Below are positions 1 to 12,700 of a stretch of 64,000 nucleotides of DNA, one piece after another. The notes under the pieces were generated by a model. That model was not told the origin of the DNA and did not search any database. It worked only from the letters and a program-made list of their open reading frames with translations. The translations under genes and the position numbers were made by a program. Origin of the DNA: Argyresthia goedartella (taxonomy: Eukaryota > Arthropoda > Insecta > Lepidoptera > Argyresthiidae); the NCBI GenBank assembly GCA_949825045.1, contig OX463809.1, forward strand, positions 9,451,501 through 9,515,500, given 5' to 3'. Every line of letters begins with the position of its first letter. The first letter of the stretch is position 1.

Positions 1-960
1 GCTGTTTTTAAATAATGTAAACAGCCACGGAGTTCTTTTCTAACAGCCGCTGTTAACAAAGGCTGTTCGGTCAGACGCTGTTGTGGTGATGAATATTATA
101 ATCACACTTGTCGTAGTCGTTGTCAAGGTGGGTTATGTAATATGCGTCATAGCTGTTAGTTATTTATCAGTAACGTAAAATCGATCCAATAAACTTCCCT
201 TCATACTTTACACAGGACTGTCAGAATTACTATTTTCAAACAACGGTTGTCGAAATGCGGTGTTGTAATAATGACCACCAAAAGAATTGTGAATATAGGC
301 TATTGTCAAATTATGCAAACAGCTGCTGTGCTGTTTTCTAACAGTCGTTGTTAACAACGGCTGTTCGATCATACGCGTTCTGTTAGAGGGGTCGCACACG
401 GCGTATTTTAAACGCGCAGTTGACGCGCGAAAACTCGTGACTTATCCCTTAGAATGTCAAATAGCCGAAATACGGTTTGTCAAAAAAACAGCTGTGTGCA
501 AACAAGCAAAGAGTTTGGTTTATCTGACGTTGTGTGTCAATAAGCCGAAATACGTTTGCTGTGAATAGGCACATTTCGCGGCTCTTAAACGTGTGCCACA
601 CTGTTAAAAAATAGGGTTCCACAGGGGTCACCTTGGTGGAAGGCTTGTGGAGCCTTGTGAAGCCCGTGGTTGGTGTTTCCGTCCACACAGGTTTACAACA
701 AGGCCTCCACTTCATTTTGCTGTCGACTCCGCGTAAACACGTACATTAAAGATTTATTGACATTTACGGGTCACATTTACAGTCTAATGACCAAAACATG
801 TGAGCTTAACACTTAACAATGACATGTTACAGATAAACATAGCAGAGATTACTAAAAATATGAAAAAGTAGATTAAAAAAAACAGACAGACACCATACCT
901 TATAAATTGATCCATAAGTCACACACGACTAATTAAAAACAAGTAAACAGTTTTAAAAAA
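1..960. other. AT-rich non-coding stretch with a duplicated motif
   Basis: No reading frame here resembles a protein I know. Two segments, about 13-90 and 309-375, are diverged direct copies of each other, rich in AACAGC/GGCTGTT and each carrying GGCTGTTCG followed by TCAGACG or TCATACG. This suggests an old local duplication or two copies of a dispersed repeat. The rest shows no structure I can support. Confidence 0.4.
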
Positions 961-999
961 CATCCAGAGCAGCATACTAAAAACATCTAGTTCTGAGTG

Positions 1000-1990
1000 C
1001 TGAGCAACACAGGCATTGAGTAGAGTCAGTGCTGTGGGCGTGTGACGAGCGTGCTATGTACGAACAACACCCGTAGCGAAGAGCGGCCGCGATCGTAACA
1101 TCGCGTACCGAGTCGGCGCGTTAAGGGCAATACTTTGCAGTCCCACCGGGTTATCTACCTTTTTGTGGAAGAGCAGATAGAAGTGGACCAACAGAGAGAA
1201 CTTCCGCCTCAACTCTGGGGTGTCTACCCCCACCATCCCTGCCACAACAAGGGACAGGAATAAGTAGGGATAATACCCATATTTGATTTTGTACAGAAGC
1301 CTAGTAAATTTCCGTTGTACTTTTTCCAGCATGAATGTATATTTAGCATCATGTGAGTCCCAGATGATTGCGTTGTACTCTAAATTGCTCCGAACAAATG
1401 TGTTGTACAAAGAGGTTAACGTAGAAATGTCCTTGAACCAACTTGTCTGTCGCATTACGAATCCAAGAGATCTGAACGCTCTCTGGTAATTAAAGGTAAG
1501 CTCAGAGTCAAGTAATAGTCTTAAGTCGCGTATTTGGGTAATCCGCACAAACCCAGCCCCAGCGATAGTGTTGTCATGATGGAGCGGCGACCGCGATCGT
1601 GTAATGACCTTTACTTACCTTACCTTACGTACTTACCTTCGGTTTTACATTTGGTGCTATTAAACGCCAAATGATTGCGTTCACTCCACTCCACCACTCT
1701 ATCGACATCTCTTTGCAGGCGCCTAATATCGTCCTCACAGCCTATGCGCAAGAACAGCTTCAAGTCATCCGCGAACATCAGACACTCAGCCGTCCCAACG
1801 ATATCGGGAAGGTCGTTAATCATAATCAGAAACTAAGTGGGGCCCAGGGTACTACCCTGACTGACGCCCGAGTAGGTCTCATAGGGCTCAGAACAACGAC
1901 ACGTACTGAATTATACTTGAGAAGTACTTCGCAAATAGCCGAACTAAGTTCGGTGTAAATCCTATGGATGCAAACTTCTCTAACAGGACG
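1000..1990 (-). pseudogene. Decayed LINE (Jockey/CR1-like) reverse transcriptase fragment
   Basis: On the minus strand, conceptual pieces read FTPNLVRLF, then QGSTLGPT, a stop, FLIMINDLP and MFADDLKLF. These are the order and spacing of the B and C motifs of a non-LTR reverse transcriptase, including the catalytic F/YADD box near 1760. A frame change near 1550-1620 leads to a C-terminal part (1054-1548) with SLGFVMRQTSWFKD and FVRSNLEYNAIIWD, typical of the thumb and post-RT region of Jockey-like elements. In-frame stops and the frame change make it dead. The 5' part is missing. The clade is inferred from motifs only. Confidence 0.75.
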
Positions 1991-2264
1991 TCATACTTGA
2001 CGAAGAGAGAATCGATACTATGGACAAAGTTCAATAGTATCACCTAATTTTCACTATCGATACTATCGACAGTATTACAGCATGTCGATATTTTCGATAG
2101 GACTATCGCGCCAGTTGGCCAATTTGGCTAGAGCGTCCACCCACACGTTGGAATATCAATCCTTTTGCTTCGGTGCAGGCCAATGTGCGGACGATAACAT
2201 TTATGTGATTGAAGCAAAAATGGTGATTGAGGAACGAATGGGGAGGAAATAAACTCAAGGCTTG

Positions 2265-2368
2265 GATGTTGACATGTTTGTGACGTCGCTGTGTCTGGTT
2301 CACACGACACACAGGGTATCCTATTGTGGGGCCAGACGCAACGTATGTGCTTGTATACATGTTATGTT
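2265..2368 (+). repeat. Dispersed short repeat, family B copy 1
   Basis: Contains GTGACGTCGCTG, TCTGGTTCAC, GGGTATCCTA, TGTGGGGCCAGA and TGCTTGTATA in order. The same string of blocks recurs near 23070, 24750 (reverse), 25085 (reverse) and 58070. It behaves as a short interspersed repeat of about 100 bp. No promoter boxes or target duplications are clear, so its class is open. Confidence 0.6.
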
Positions 2369-2953
2369 TGTTTGTTTATTTATATCTTTAGATTAAGTCA
2401 CCCTCAACTCCATACTGAGGTCGAATATAACTTAGGACGTCAAGCATTAAGATTATTGCACTGAGTTTCGGGGTATACATACTATGTTTGGGTTTATTTT
2501 AAGTCTAGGATCAATATTCATAGTTTGCTTGATGGCCGAAAAAAATGGTTTTAGCCATCGGTTTGTCACCGCTCATTCTCATCCACGTTTCGATTTCTAA
2601 ATTAGGCTAAAGTTATTCACTTCAAAAGTTTGAGACATTTATTAAATGTATTTATTATACTTTGTGCACTCCATTAATGATCTTTTGACATTTTCTTAAT
2701 GCGAACATATTATGCAATATTTTTCACTGCAAACTTCCAAAATGTATAGGTTTGAGCTGTCAAAAAACCATTTACTCAAACAAAACTAGTAATGTGCTCC
2801 TTATTTTGACAACTTTCTTTGAGCAAAGTCGACATAGCCGCGCTACTTGGAGGAGCCAGAAAAGGTGCCGGTAATTTCCTGTGAAAATCCCTTACTGTCG
2901 TGTTTTAGCGACCGGCAATTTCCTGTCTAATTCCATGATTGTTTCGAAAATGG

Positions 2954-3100
2954 TAAAAAAAAAAGGTAGCGCAAAAAGGCTTTATACAGAATTTGGTTAT
3001 GTGTGACAAAAAAAAAGAGCGGGAGATCTTCTTGCCACTAAAAAAGGTACTGCAAAAAGGCTTTATTCAGAATTTAGTTATGTGTGACAAAAAAAAACAC
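2954..3100. repeat. Two-copy tandem repeat in A-rich DNA
   Basis: A block of about 58 bp (2954-3012) is repeated at about 3041-3098. Both copies contain GCAAAAAGGCTTTAT, then CAGAATTT and TTATGTGTGACAAAAAAAA. The copies differ at a few positions, so the duplication is not very recent. Confidence 0.65.
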
Positions 3101-3111
3101 TCAATTTTATA

Positions 3112-3222
3112 ATCATTATCATCATCAGCCCTTGTCATCCCACTGCTGGGCATAGGCCTCTCCCAAAGCACGCCATTCGCTACGGTCACCCGTCTCGTCC
3201 AGTCTCGTCCACTGCTTTTATA
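3112..3222 (+). repeat. RTE-type LINE 3' tail remnant
   Basis: The string CATCATCAGCCCTTGTCATC followed by CCACTGCTGGGCATAGGCC and CTCCCAAAGCACGCCA is a repeat seen very often in lepidopteran DNA. I recognise it as the conserved 3' end of an RTE-like LINE or a SINE sharing that tail. It is short, with no reading frame. A weaker relative, ACTGCTGGGCAAAGGCCTCC, occurs near 8190. Confidence 0.55.
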
Positions 3223-3279
3223 GTAAGGTGGTTTTATTTAATTACTCGCATTATTTGAGTAAAATACTATACAAGCCTT

Positions 3280-3491
3280 GGTCCGCAATGACTGCACAGC
3301 TGGCCACACTATGAAGGTCTCGAGCTTAGCTTAGCTACGCTCTCGGCCTATAAGCTTGGTCACCATTGCAGCCTTTGATGGCCGCGCTATAAATCAAGCA
3401 ACGCGCTGATCGCGCTGTGTAGGCCTTGAGCTGCGCTGTGCTGCGCTTTCGGCCACCAACTGTGCGACCAGCAACGCAGTCATTACAGACC
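3280..3491. mobile_element. MITE with 16-bp terminal inverted repeats
   Basis: The ends GGTCCGCAATGACTGC (3280-3295) and its near reverse complement at 3476-3491 agree at 14 of 16 positions. The inside (212 bp in total) is rich in GCGCTG and GGCC blocks and has no reading frame. It lies just upstream of the phosphatase start codon, so it could be in the promoter or 5' leader. Superfamily is not determined. Confidence 0.6.
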
Positions 3492-3777
3492 GCGACAGTA
3501 ATGTACTATAACATTAACAAAGTATAATGCAGATTTGCGTTGTGTTTGCTGTCGCTACGAAATAAAACTTTTTTGGTACAATTTATGCTCTACATACGGC
3601 AACACTGACTTTACTGGCCCAAAGGACTTGTTCCAGGGCCGTAAAACTGATTGAAAAAAATGAATTGTCTTGTTTGTCTGTCAAAAAATCCAGGCGAGCG
3701 AGAATCGAGGTTTGGGGTAGCAATATAATTTACAAAAAAACAGTGACTATTTCTTTGTTTTTGTCGCTATAGCAAAA

Positions 3778-6700
3778 ATGACCGACGTTGACAAGTGGAT
3801 AGAAATTGCGAAGAGATGCAAATACCTTCCCGAGGACGATTTGCGGGAGTTGTGCAATATTGTGTGCGATCTTTTACTGGAGGAGCCGAATGTTCAACCG
3901 GTGCAGACGCCTGTGACTGTGTGTGGAGATATACATGGACAGGTAACAGGCCTTTGGTTTGGAGTGTAGATAAGGGGGCGCCAAGGGAAAAAAGACTTAG
4001 AGAACGATACTCCGACCTTTTACTACAGTAAAAGTTTGTGCTTTGGATAGACGTCGGACGCTATAATGAGTTTTGTAACACAGCAAAATTGATGGTGAAG
4101 TAAACCATTTCTGGCTTTGAGCAAGCTCTGACCAGGGAACAAAGTCAAACCTGACAACTATTACACATTCAGCAAAATAGAAATATTTCCCTGTTTTTTC
4201 AGGTTTATAAACTGAGCCCAACTTAGTATACAGCCTGAAGCAATTGTAGTTTAACACATTGAATGCCAAATATATTGTCAGGTAATAATTGGTTCCCACC
4301 ATACAAACGGTCTACTACGTAATACTACGTACTCGGCTTCCCGTTTAAAAACGACATGTGTGGTGCCTACTACGCAATATTACGTATACGCAACATTACG
4401 TAGGTAGGCACCCATAATAATATTATTATTCTGGACGCCCACCTACCCACAATATTGCGTATACGCCTCCCTCTCATCTTCTGACCCTTTTCCACCTAGA
4501 TCACGCCATATATCACCCGATCGATACAGTTATTGCGTCATGCTTAGTGTCACGCGCTGCGTGCAGTGAGATTCACGTTGAATTAGGTTGATTTGTCGCC
4601 ATGCCACGTGTACGCGGATCGAATCGACGTATTTTACGTGGTCATCGGAGAATACGTTCAGGGCGACAGCTACAAGAACATCAAATTGCTGCCGTCCTTT
4701 ATGAAGAACAATCGTCAGATGACGGGGATTTTTCTCCGGGGTCCGGTGACGATTATGATCCTGAGCAGGATGAAAATCAAAGTCCTTCAACGGAAAGTGA
4801 TTCGTCTTCTGAACCCGATGAAGAGGCGCCATCGCCACCGCCTGGAGTCGAAGGGCCGTCATGTGATCCAGAATTTCAGTGGAAAATGGATTCGGCAAGA
4901 CCGCAACGTTTCCCTTTTTTAGGGGAACCAGGTATAAAGACCAATTTTACTTCTTCGGCGAGTGCTTTGGCTGATATATTTTTTTCTGAAGATTTTTTGG
5001 GTTCTATGGTGCAAGCAACTAATATTTACGCTCATCGCATGGCTGGTCCTTTACAAAAACACTCACGGTTTAGATACTGGAAAGACACCACTATCGCGGA
5101 AATGCGCAAGTTTGTTGGTATGTTGCTTTATATGGGATTGACGAAGTTACCCACAATTGCACATTACTGGAAGTTAGATCAACTTTATAACTTGCCACTT
5201 TTTAGACAAATCATGAGTAGAAATCGATTCCAAATATTGCTGCGATATTTTCACTTTTCTGAGAACGACGATGCATCGACATCAAGGCTTCATAAAATAC
5301 AACCGATACTAGACAGATTCAACAATATTATGGCTGATGTCTACTATCCCGAAGCTAATCTGAGTATTGACGAGTCGATGGTTCTGTGGAGAGGAAGATT
5401 AGTTTTCCGGCAGTATATCAAGAATAAAAAACATAAATACGGCGTAAAATTATACGAACTCTGCGAGTCTTCGGGAATAGTCATGAAAATACGTGTTTAT
5501 AAAGGGAAAAGTGAAAGACCATCACCTGGTGTTCTGCACAGCACGGAAGTTATACTAGATCTAATGGAAGGGTATTTAGAAAAAGGTCACATAATATACG
5601 CAGACAATTTTTACAACTCCCCGGATTTGACAAGGCGTCTCAGCGAAAGAAAAACATACATATGTGGGACACTTCGAAAAACACGCAAGAATCTTCCTAA
5701 GGATGTTACCAACGCCAAGCTGAAGCGTGGAGAGTTAGCTGCTAAAAGTTGCAACGATATCACTGTTTGCAAGTGGAGGGACAAACGCGACGTTATAGTG
5801 ATTTCAAATAAACACCAAGTTCAGCTTGTAAACGTTAGGAACAGAAACGGAAAAGTCTCACTGAAACCTAACATTGTTGCAGACTATAATTTAGGCATGT
5901 CTGGTATTGACAGAGGGGACCAGATGGTCTCATATTACTCTTGCCTTAGAAAGACGCTTAGATGGCACAAAAAATTAGCACTGCACATCTTTGAGGTTTA
6001 CGTACAAAACGCGCACAAGTTGCTACGTTTGAAAGACCGCACATCCAAAATAAGGCTCTTGAAGTTTCGGGAAGACTTCGTAAAATATCTACTGGGACTG
6101 AACTATGGCGATATTACTCCCGCAGCTGCAGAAGCACCTGGACCACAAATACCGCCAATACAGTCTGAAGAAGATCAAGCAGACCCACCTCTGCCTCTGC
6201 TGCCATCGCCGTTGCTGCCTGGGCCATCTGTACCACCTGCATCGCCAGCTGTTCATAAAAGTCGTGTCCCATTGAGAAATTTTCATTACCTAGAAAAGCT
6301 CCCACCTACTACGAAAAAAGCTGTTCCAGCGAAGCCTTGTCGTGTCTGCACCAAAAATAAAAAACGAAAGGAGTCATCTTTCGTATGTGTCACTTGCCCG
6401 GAGAAGCCTGCCTTGTGTGTTGTCAACTGTTTTTACACTTACCACACTGATCCTCGTTTTGCATAATTGTATCTAAAAATTCTTTAAGTACCTACTAGGT
6501 TATTGTTCTTACAAGTTCCTGTTTTTTTTTAAATATTATTATCGATCTCATTAGTTATAAAACGAATTTTCGATCTCATTATAAAACTCTACTTTTATGC
6601 CTCAAAGGGCCTAAGAAATTTTGTGATTTGAAAAGTTTTTAAATAATAAAGTTACTTTTTTTCTATGTCGAGTCTAATTCAAGATGCCAACGAACCTAAA

Positions 6701-9700
6701 AATGTCCTTTCCAGGAGGCCTGATCACACAAACACTCATTTAAACTGTAAGAAAGTGCTACGTTGTATTACGTACTTGGCCCCTAGCATCACTAGTACCT
6801 ACGCAATATTGCGTAGTTGGCATTCAATGTGTTAAAGTCATCCCTGGGTCATTGTGAAGAAAAGATAGTATTCTAACCTGTAGGTGCGTAGCAGTGTTTT
6901 TTGAAAAATCCTCTATGAACTATGAAACACTAAAATCATTCTACAGTCCAAAAGATTGACTGTAGAGAAAAGTTAATTTGATGAAAAGTCCATGACATGT
7001 TTTTAAGCTCCCAGCAACAAAAAATATGTAGAATAACTTCCTGCACTGCACAGCACACCCTTGCCCATCCCTGTATGTAAATCTTACTCACCCATTATTC
7101 CTATTTCAGTTTTATGACCTGGAGGAGTTGTTCCACATTGGTGGAGAGGTGCCATACACAAAGTACATCTTCATGGGAGATTATGTTGACCGAGGTTACT
7201 ACAGCCTTGAAACATTGACCCTTCTGATGGCTTTGAAGGCTAGGTACCCTGATAGGTGAGGAAGTTTTATTATTTCCTTATTGAAGGTTGGATCCGCATC
7301 TCTTGATATTGTGACAAAATATTTTCTAAGAACAACACAACACCAAGTTGAAAATGATTATTAAGCATTCTCTATTCCCATTTAATCACCTGTTTTATGT
7401 ATTTCTAGGATAATACTTCTAAGAGGAAACCACGAGACTTGCCAGATAACAAAAGTGTATGGTTTCTATGATGAGTGCCTTAACAAATATGGCAATGCAA
7501 ATGCTTGGAAAGACTGCTGTCGTGTGTTTGATCTACTCACTGTTGCAGCTGTGAGTATAATTACCCTATTGGATAATAGCTATAATAAGGAAATATGAAT
7601 GCAGGCTTGATTACAAAGCAGAATATTAGTTTCATTTGCAATGCAGCCCCATAGGCCATGTCTTGTTATTCTGCAAGAGGAGAGTAAGGATATTTTTTCT
7701 TTGTCCTGTAGCTATAAAATGAAAAAAAATAATTATTATTTGTCATGAACACAGGCAGCAATAACAATGAATTTTTTTTTTTCAGTTGATAGACGAGACT
7801 GTGTTATGTGTCCATGGTGGGCTGTCTCCAGAGATATCCAAGCTCGACCAGATCCGATGTATAGACCGCAACCAACAGATACCACATAAAGGTGCCTTCT
7901 GTGACCTGCTGTGGTCAGACCCAGCTGATGTCAAAATGTGGTATGAATTTGTTTTACCCATTGATTCTAGATTTTATGTGATTTGGTGCAAAATTTGAGT
8001 AAGTTCAAAAATGTAGTTTTCTGCCTTCTACAAAGGTAAACCGAAAGCATGCTGTTACTCTACTCTACGCAGAAAAGGATCTAATGAGCTGTTTATCACT
8101 ATTTTACGGATAACATCAAAAAGCTTAGTCATTAGCATTAGTCAGCCAGAAAAAATATGTCAGTATTTTTTCCATAGTCTGTGGTGTGTCCTACTGCTGG
8201 GCAAAGGCCTCCCCTCTATTAATGTCATCTTTGTAAATTATTTGACTCTGCTCCCATACAGCCAAAGAATGTTCATTCAAATATGGGTTTAAGGTGGTGC
8301 TCTGTAAATATGTGATCGAGTGGAACATTTGCGGCAAGCTCTCCCACAGCGAGATGATTGCTAATTATGTCGGCATAACCTAAAACCCATATACATACCA
8401 TACAAACATTCTTTAGCTGTATGGGAGTGGAGCCGTACAAGTTAGCAATGACTTTTAGCTAACACCTCCCTATCACCTATCAGTTTAGTTGGATTACATT
8501 AATATCATCTATCCATCAATACCACATTTAGAATTAGCCACTGCTTTATTCCAAATTCAAATTCCAAATTACAAATGTCTTTATACTGTAGATATTTACA
8601 TATACTTAGCAATCATCATTTTTTGCCACTTCTCTACATTGGACCACTGTGGGAGAAGAAGGGCATAGAAATTCCCACAGATTTATTTTTAGATCTCTTT
8701 TAAAAATTGCTTGTGCTTAACTATACAAACTTAACTATATATATATATATATATAAATATCATTATCATAATTAATAAGCAGGAATAAATAATTACAAAA
8801 TTATTAACAGCAAGGCCTGTGTTGAGCCAGATTAACCCCATAGAGTCCTGTCATTTAAGTAATCTTGAACATTGTTTTATCCCTTTTTCGACAAAGTCGC
8901 TTTAACATGGTTTGCTCAAAGGGTAATTTCAAGATCTCCAGAGGTATCTTGTTGTAGTAGAGAATGCATTGACCCTTGAAAGAATTGCTAACCTTCGCGA
9001 GTCTAAACCGGGGCGCAAGTAGTCTGTGATTATTTCTTAGGTTAACATTACAGCTATCGCTAAGTTTGGAAAATGTTGTAAGGTTCTTGCATACATACAT
9101 TATATTTTCGAAAATAAATTGACTAGCTACAGTTAGTATGTCAATTTCTTTAAAAAGCTCTCTTAAGGAGTCTGTGCTTTTTAAATTATAAATTGCTCGA
9201 ATAGCTCTTTTCTGTAAAATAAAAATAGTTTAAATATCCGCTGCTTTCCCCCACAACAAGATACCATAGGACATGACACTATGAAAGTAACTAAAATATA
9301 CTAGCCTAAATGAAGCCACTTCCGTGTTTTGTCTGATGTTCCTAATAGCAGAAGCCGCAGAACTTAATTTATCAGCTAATTTATCTGTGGGGTCCCCACT
9401 GCAATTTGCTATCAATGGTTATTCCAAGAAACTTTGTGTCATTTATTAATTCTAACCTGCTGCTGTCTAACACTACACTAGTCTCAACTTGCCTGACATT
9501 TGGAAGTGTGAATTTGATACATTTGGTTTTACCAGCATTTATTATTTTTATTATATTACTATTATGTATATATATTATATATTTATTACCGGCCCCGCCG
9601 TATCCAATGCCTGCCAGCTATGGCAATATCATCTCATAGATCTTAATTTACGTTAATTAAATGCTTGCTTTCTATGAGAGGTTTACATGTTCAATCTATT

Positions 9701-12700
9701 TTTACAGGTTAGTAAGTCCCAGAGGGGCGGGTTGGTTGTTCGGCAGTATTGTAACGGAGCTGTTTATGAATTATAATGACTTGAACCTAATTTGTAGAGC
9801 GCATCAACTTGTCAATGAAGGTAAGTAACTTCGTTCAATCTGAATCTTCGTTACGAATCCATATAAAATCGGTCAAGTGCGTGTGGGACTCGCACACGAA
9901 AGGTTCTGTACCATTGTATAAGGAGCACTAAATATATTAAAACAAAAGGAAAATAATATAAGTCCCAACGTGGATTCGAACCCAGAACTTAAAGATTGCA
10001 TTTAACCAATATCAATCCAATTGCTCCACCACAACCATTTGATACGCCGCGAAATCTACGGTCATATTTGAATCATGATATGGTTTGTTATATTCGCGGG
10101 AGGTGTTAAAACGTGACTCTTGCATGTGGACCCCCTTTAATTTATAAAATCTTCTGTACTTCATTATTTGTTGCTGTATCGGCAACAGAGATACACATTC
10201 TGTAAAAATTTAAACTACCTATTATGGTTCATTATGAGACACAGCCCGCACGCAGACGGACAGCAAAGGCTTAGTAATAGGGTCCCGTTTGGTACGTTAC
10301 GGTTACGGAACCCTAAAAACGAACGGATGGCGTCGGTTTTGGTAAAGAGCAAGGCTTGTATGTAGGGGAGAGGACAAATCTATGTATGTACAGATGTAGT
10401 GAATAACCCTTTCCTTTCGTATTTTCTCGGAAATGTTAGTTTTTGTCTTACTACTTCACTCGCACTCAGTACCCATCGAGACAACGTAGGGAACGGTCGC
10501 ATTGCAAGAGGAAGTATCTATATAGAGTAGTTAATACCACAGAAATAGTTCTGATTCTGACTGTGATATGGAAGTTGGAAGTATTGTTTCGCATCACACT
10601 GTCCACCCCGCTCCTCCTCCTCTTATCCCGTTGTCATAATCGAAGTCGTTCATCCAATCAGAAAATCATATTTATTTATATTAATTTCTCTGCTGATTTG
10701 TTTTGTTTTATGTTGAGGTGTCTTTTTTGTTATTTCATAGTATTTTTAATTAATTACAAAAATTTATTGTTATAAAAAAGGTCTGCAAAATCCTACTCTA
10801 GTTTTGACTTATAGTTAGACTTTTGGGGTTCCAATCCTTATAGAATCATTAGATCATCCCAACCGGAATTTGGTTTTTATCAGTGCGTTTTATTGAAATA
10901 AAACGTCCTCAGTAACTAGTTATATTTTTGTTTACCTAACGAATTCTTTATATGATAGAATCGTGGTGGTTTTAACATCTCAGTGTAATATACGTCAAAC
11001 GGGCAATTTGACATTTGACATTGATAAATAAAGTATGCGATTTATTTGATACCTACACGTAATTTAATACAGTAATACCTCGCTTTACGCGACCTCGCTT
11101 AACGCGATTTCGTTATAACGCGATTTTTAAAATACGCGCTAATTTACCTCGCTTTACGCGTGTCCTGATTGGTCCTATGGCGCGAGTGGCGCGATCGCAT
11201 GAGCCAGTAATAATGCGTAGTTTTGTGAGATGTTTAAGTTGTACATACCTACATACATTGTTGAAAAAACGTTAGTCTTTCGTCTTTTGATAATTTTGGA
11301 ATAAAATTTCTTTTCTTGGACTGAAAATGTCGTCGCGGGCTATTAAAAAAGAACGAAAAAGTTTAAGTTTGGAGGTGAAGCTAAAGGTTTTAAAAGAAAT
11401 GGATAAAAGTGGTAAAGCTACAGAAGTTGGACGACAATTTGGGCTCTCAGAGTCTACTGTGCGTACAATTGTGAAAAGTCGTGATAAACTATTGCGTTCT
11501 AGTGAACATGGGACGCCAACCAGTGCCAAGAAAATAACTCGTACGAGACCAGCTGTTATAGAAAAAATGGAGCAAATGCTTTCTGTGTGGATAGAAGATA
11601 TGAATAAAAAAAATGCTCCAATAAGTCAAGATATCGTTTGTGCAAAGGCAATTTCTTTATATGAGAGCCTGAAACAGCAAGAAGGTGAAGGGTCTTCTGT
11701 TCCATCTTTTGTAGCTAGTAATGGGTGGTTTGAGAAATTAAAAAAACGATTGAATCTGCATAACATTCGTGTAACTGGAGAAGCAGCAAGCGCTGATACA
11801 GCAGCTGCATCGGAATTCCCTACCCAGCTTCACAACTACATACTGCGAGAGAAAATTCCAGCATGTCTCGTCTTCAACGCAGATGAAACTGGTCTTTACT
11901 GGAAAAAAATGCCATCTAGAACTTTTATTTCAAAAGAAGAAAGGCAGGCGAGTGGTTTTAAAGCAGCCAAAAATCGACTGACTCTGCTTTTAGGTGGAAA
12001 TGCCACTGGAGATTTAAAATTGAAACCATTGCTGGTTTATCAATCAGAAACACCACGAGTGATGCGAGGCATGGATAAGGATAGCTTGCCAGTTATTTGG
12101 CGATCAAACCGAAAAGCATGGGTAACAAGAGAGGTTTTCAGTGATTGGTTTACAAACAGCTTTTGCCCAGAAGTTAAAGCGTACTGCAATCGTAATAGGC
12201 TGCCTCCAAAAGTTTTGTTACTGTTGGATAATGCGCCTGGTCATCCACCAACATTTGATTCACCGCGAGGTTTGAAAGTGGAGGTGATGTTTTTGCCACC
12301 AAACACCACCTCCATTCTACAGCCTATGGACCAAGGGGCTATAGCGAACTTCAAGGCCTACTATCACCGTCGCACGTTTGGTCAGCTAATCCGGGAGACA
12401 GATGGAGAAGGACAGCAGTCTATGAGTGATTGGTGGAAATCATTCAATATTTTTAAGGCTGTACAAAATATTGCTGCCGCTTGGAATGAAGTGAAGCTGA
12501 GCAGCATGAATGGAGTATGGAGAAGTCTGTGGCCTGATGTAGTGGAGGCACCAAGTAGGCGTCTGCGAGTGCAAGATACAACAAGACAGGTTATTGAAGA
12601 CATCGCAGTCATGATGGAGGGTTCTGAGCTCGGAAGCATTCCAATGGAGGAGTTAGAAGAATTTGTTGCCACCGATAGCGCACCTTTAAGCAATGAAGAA

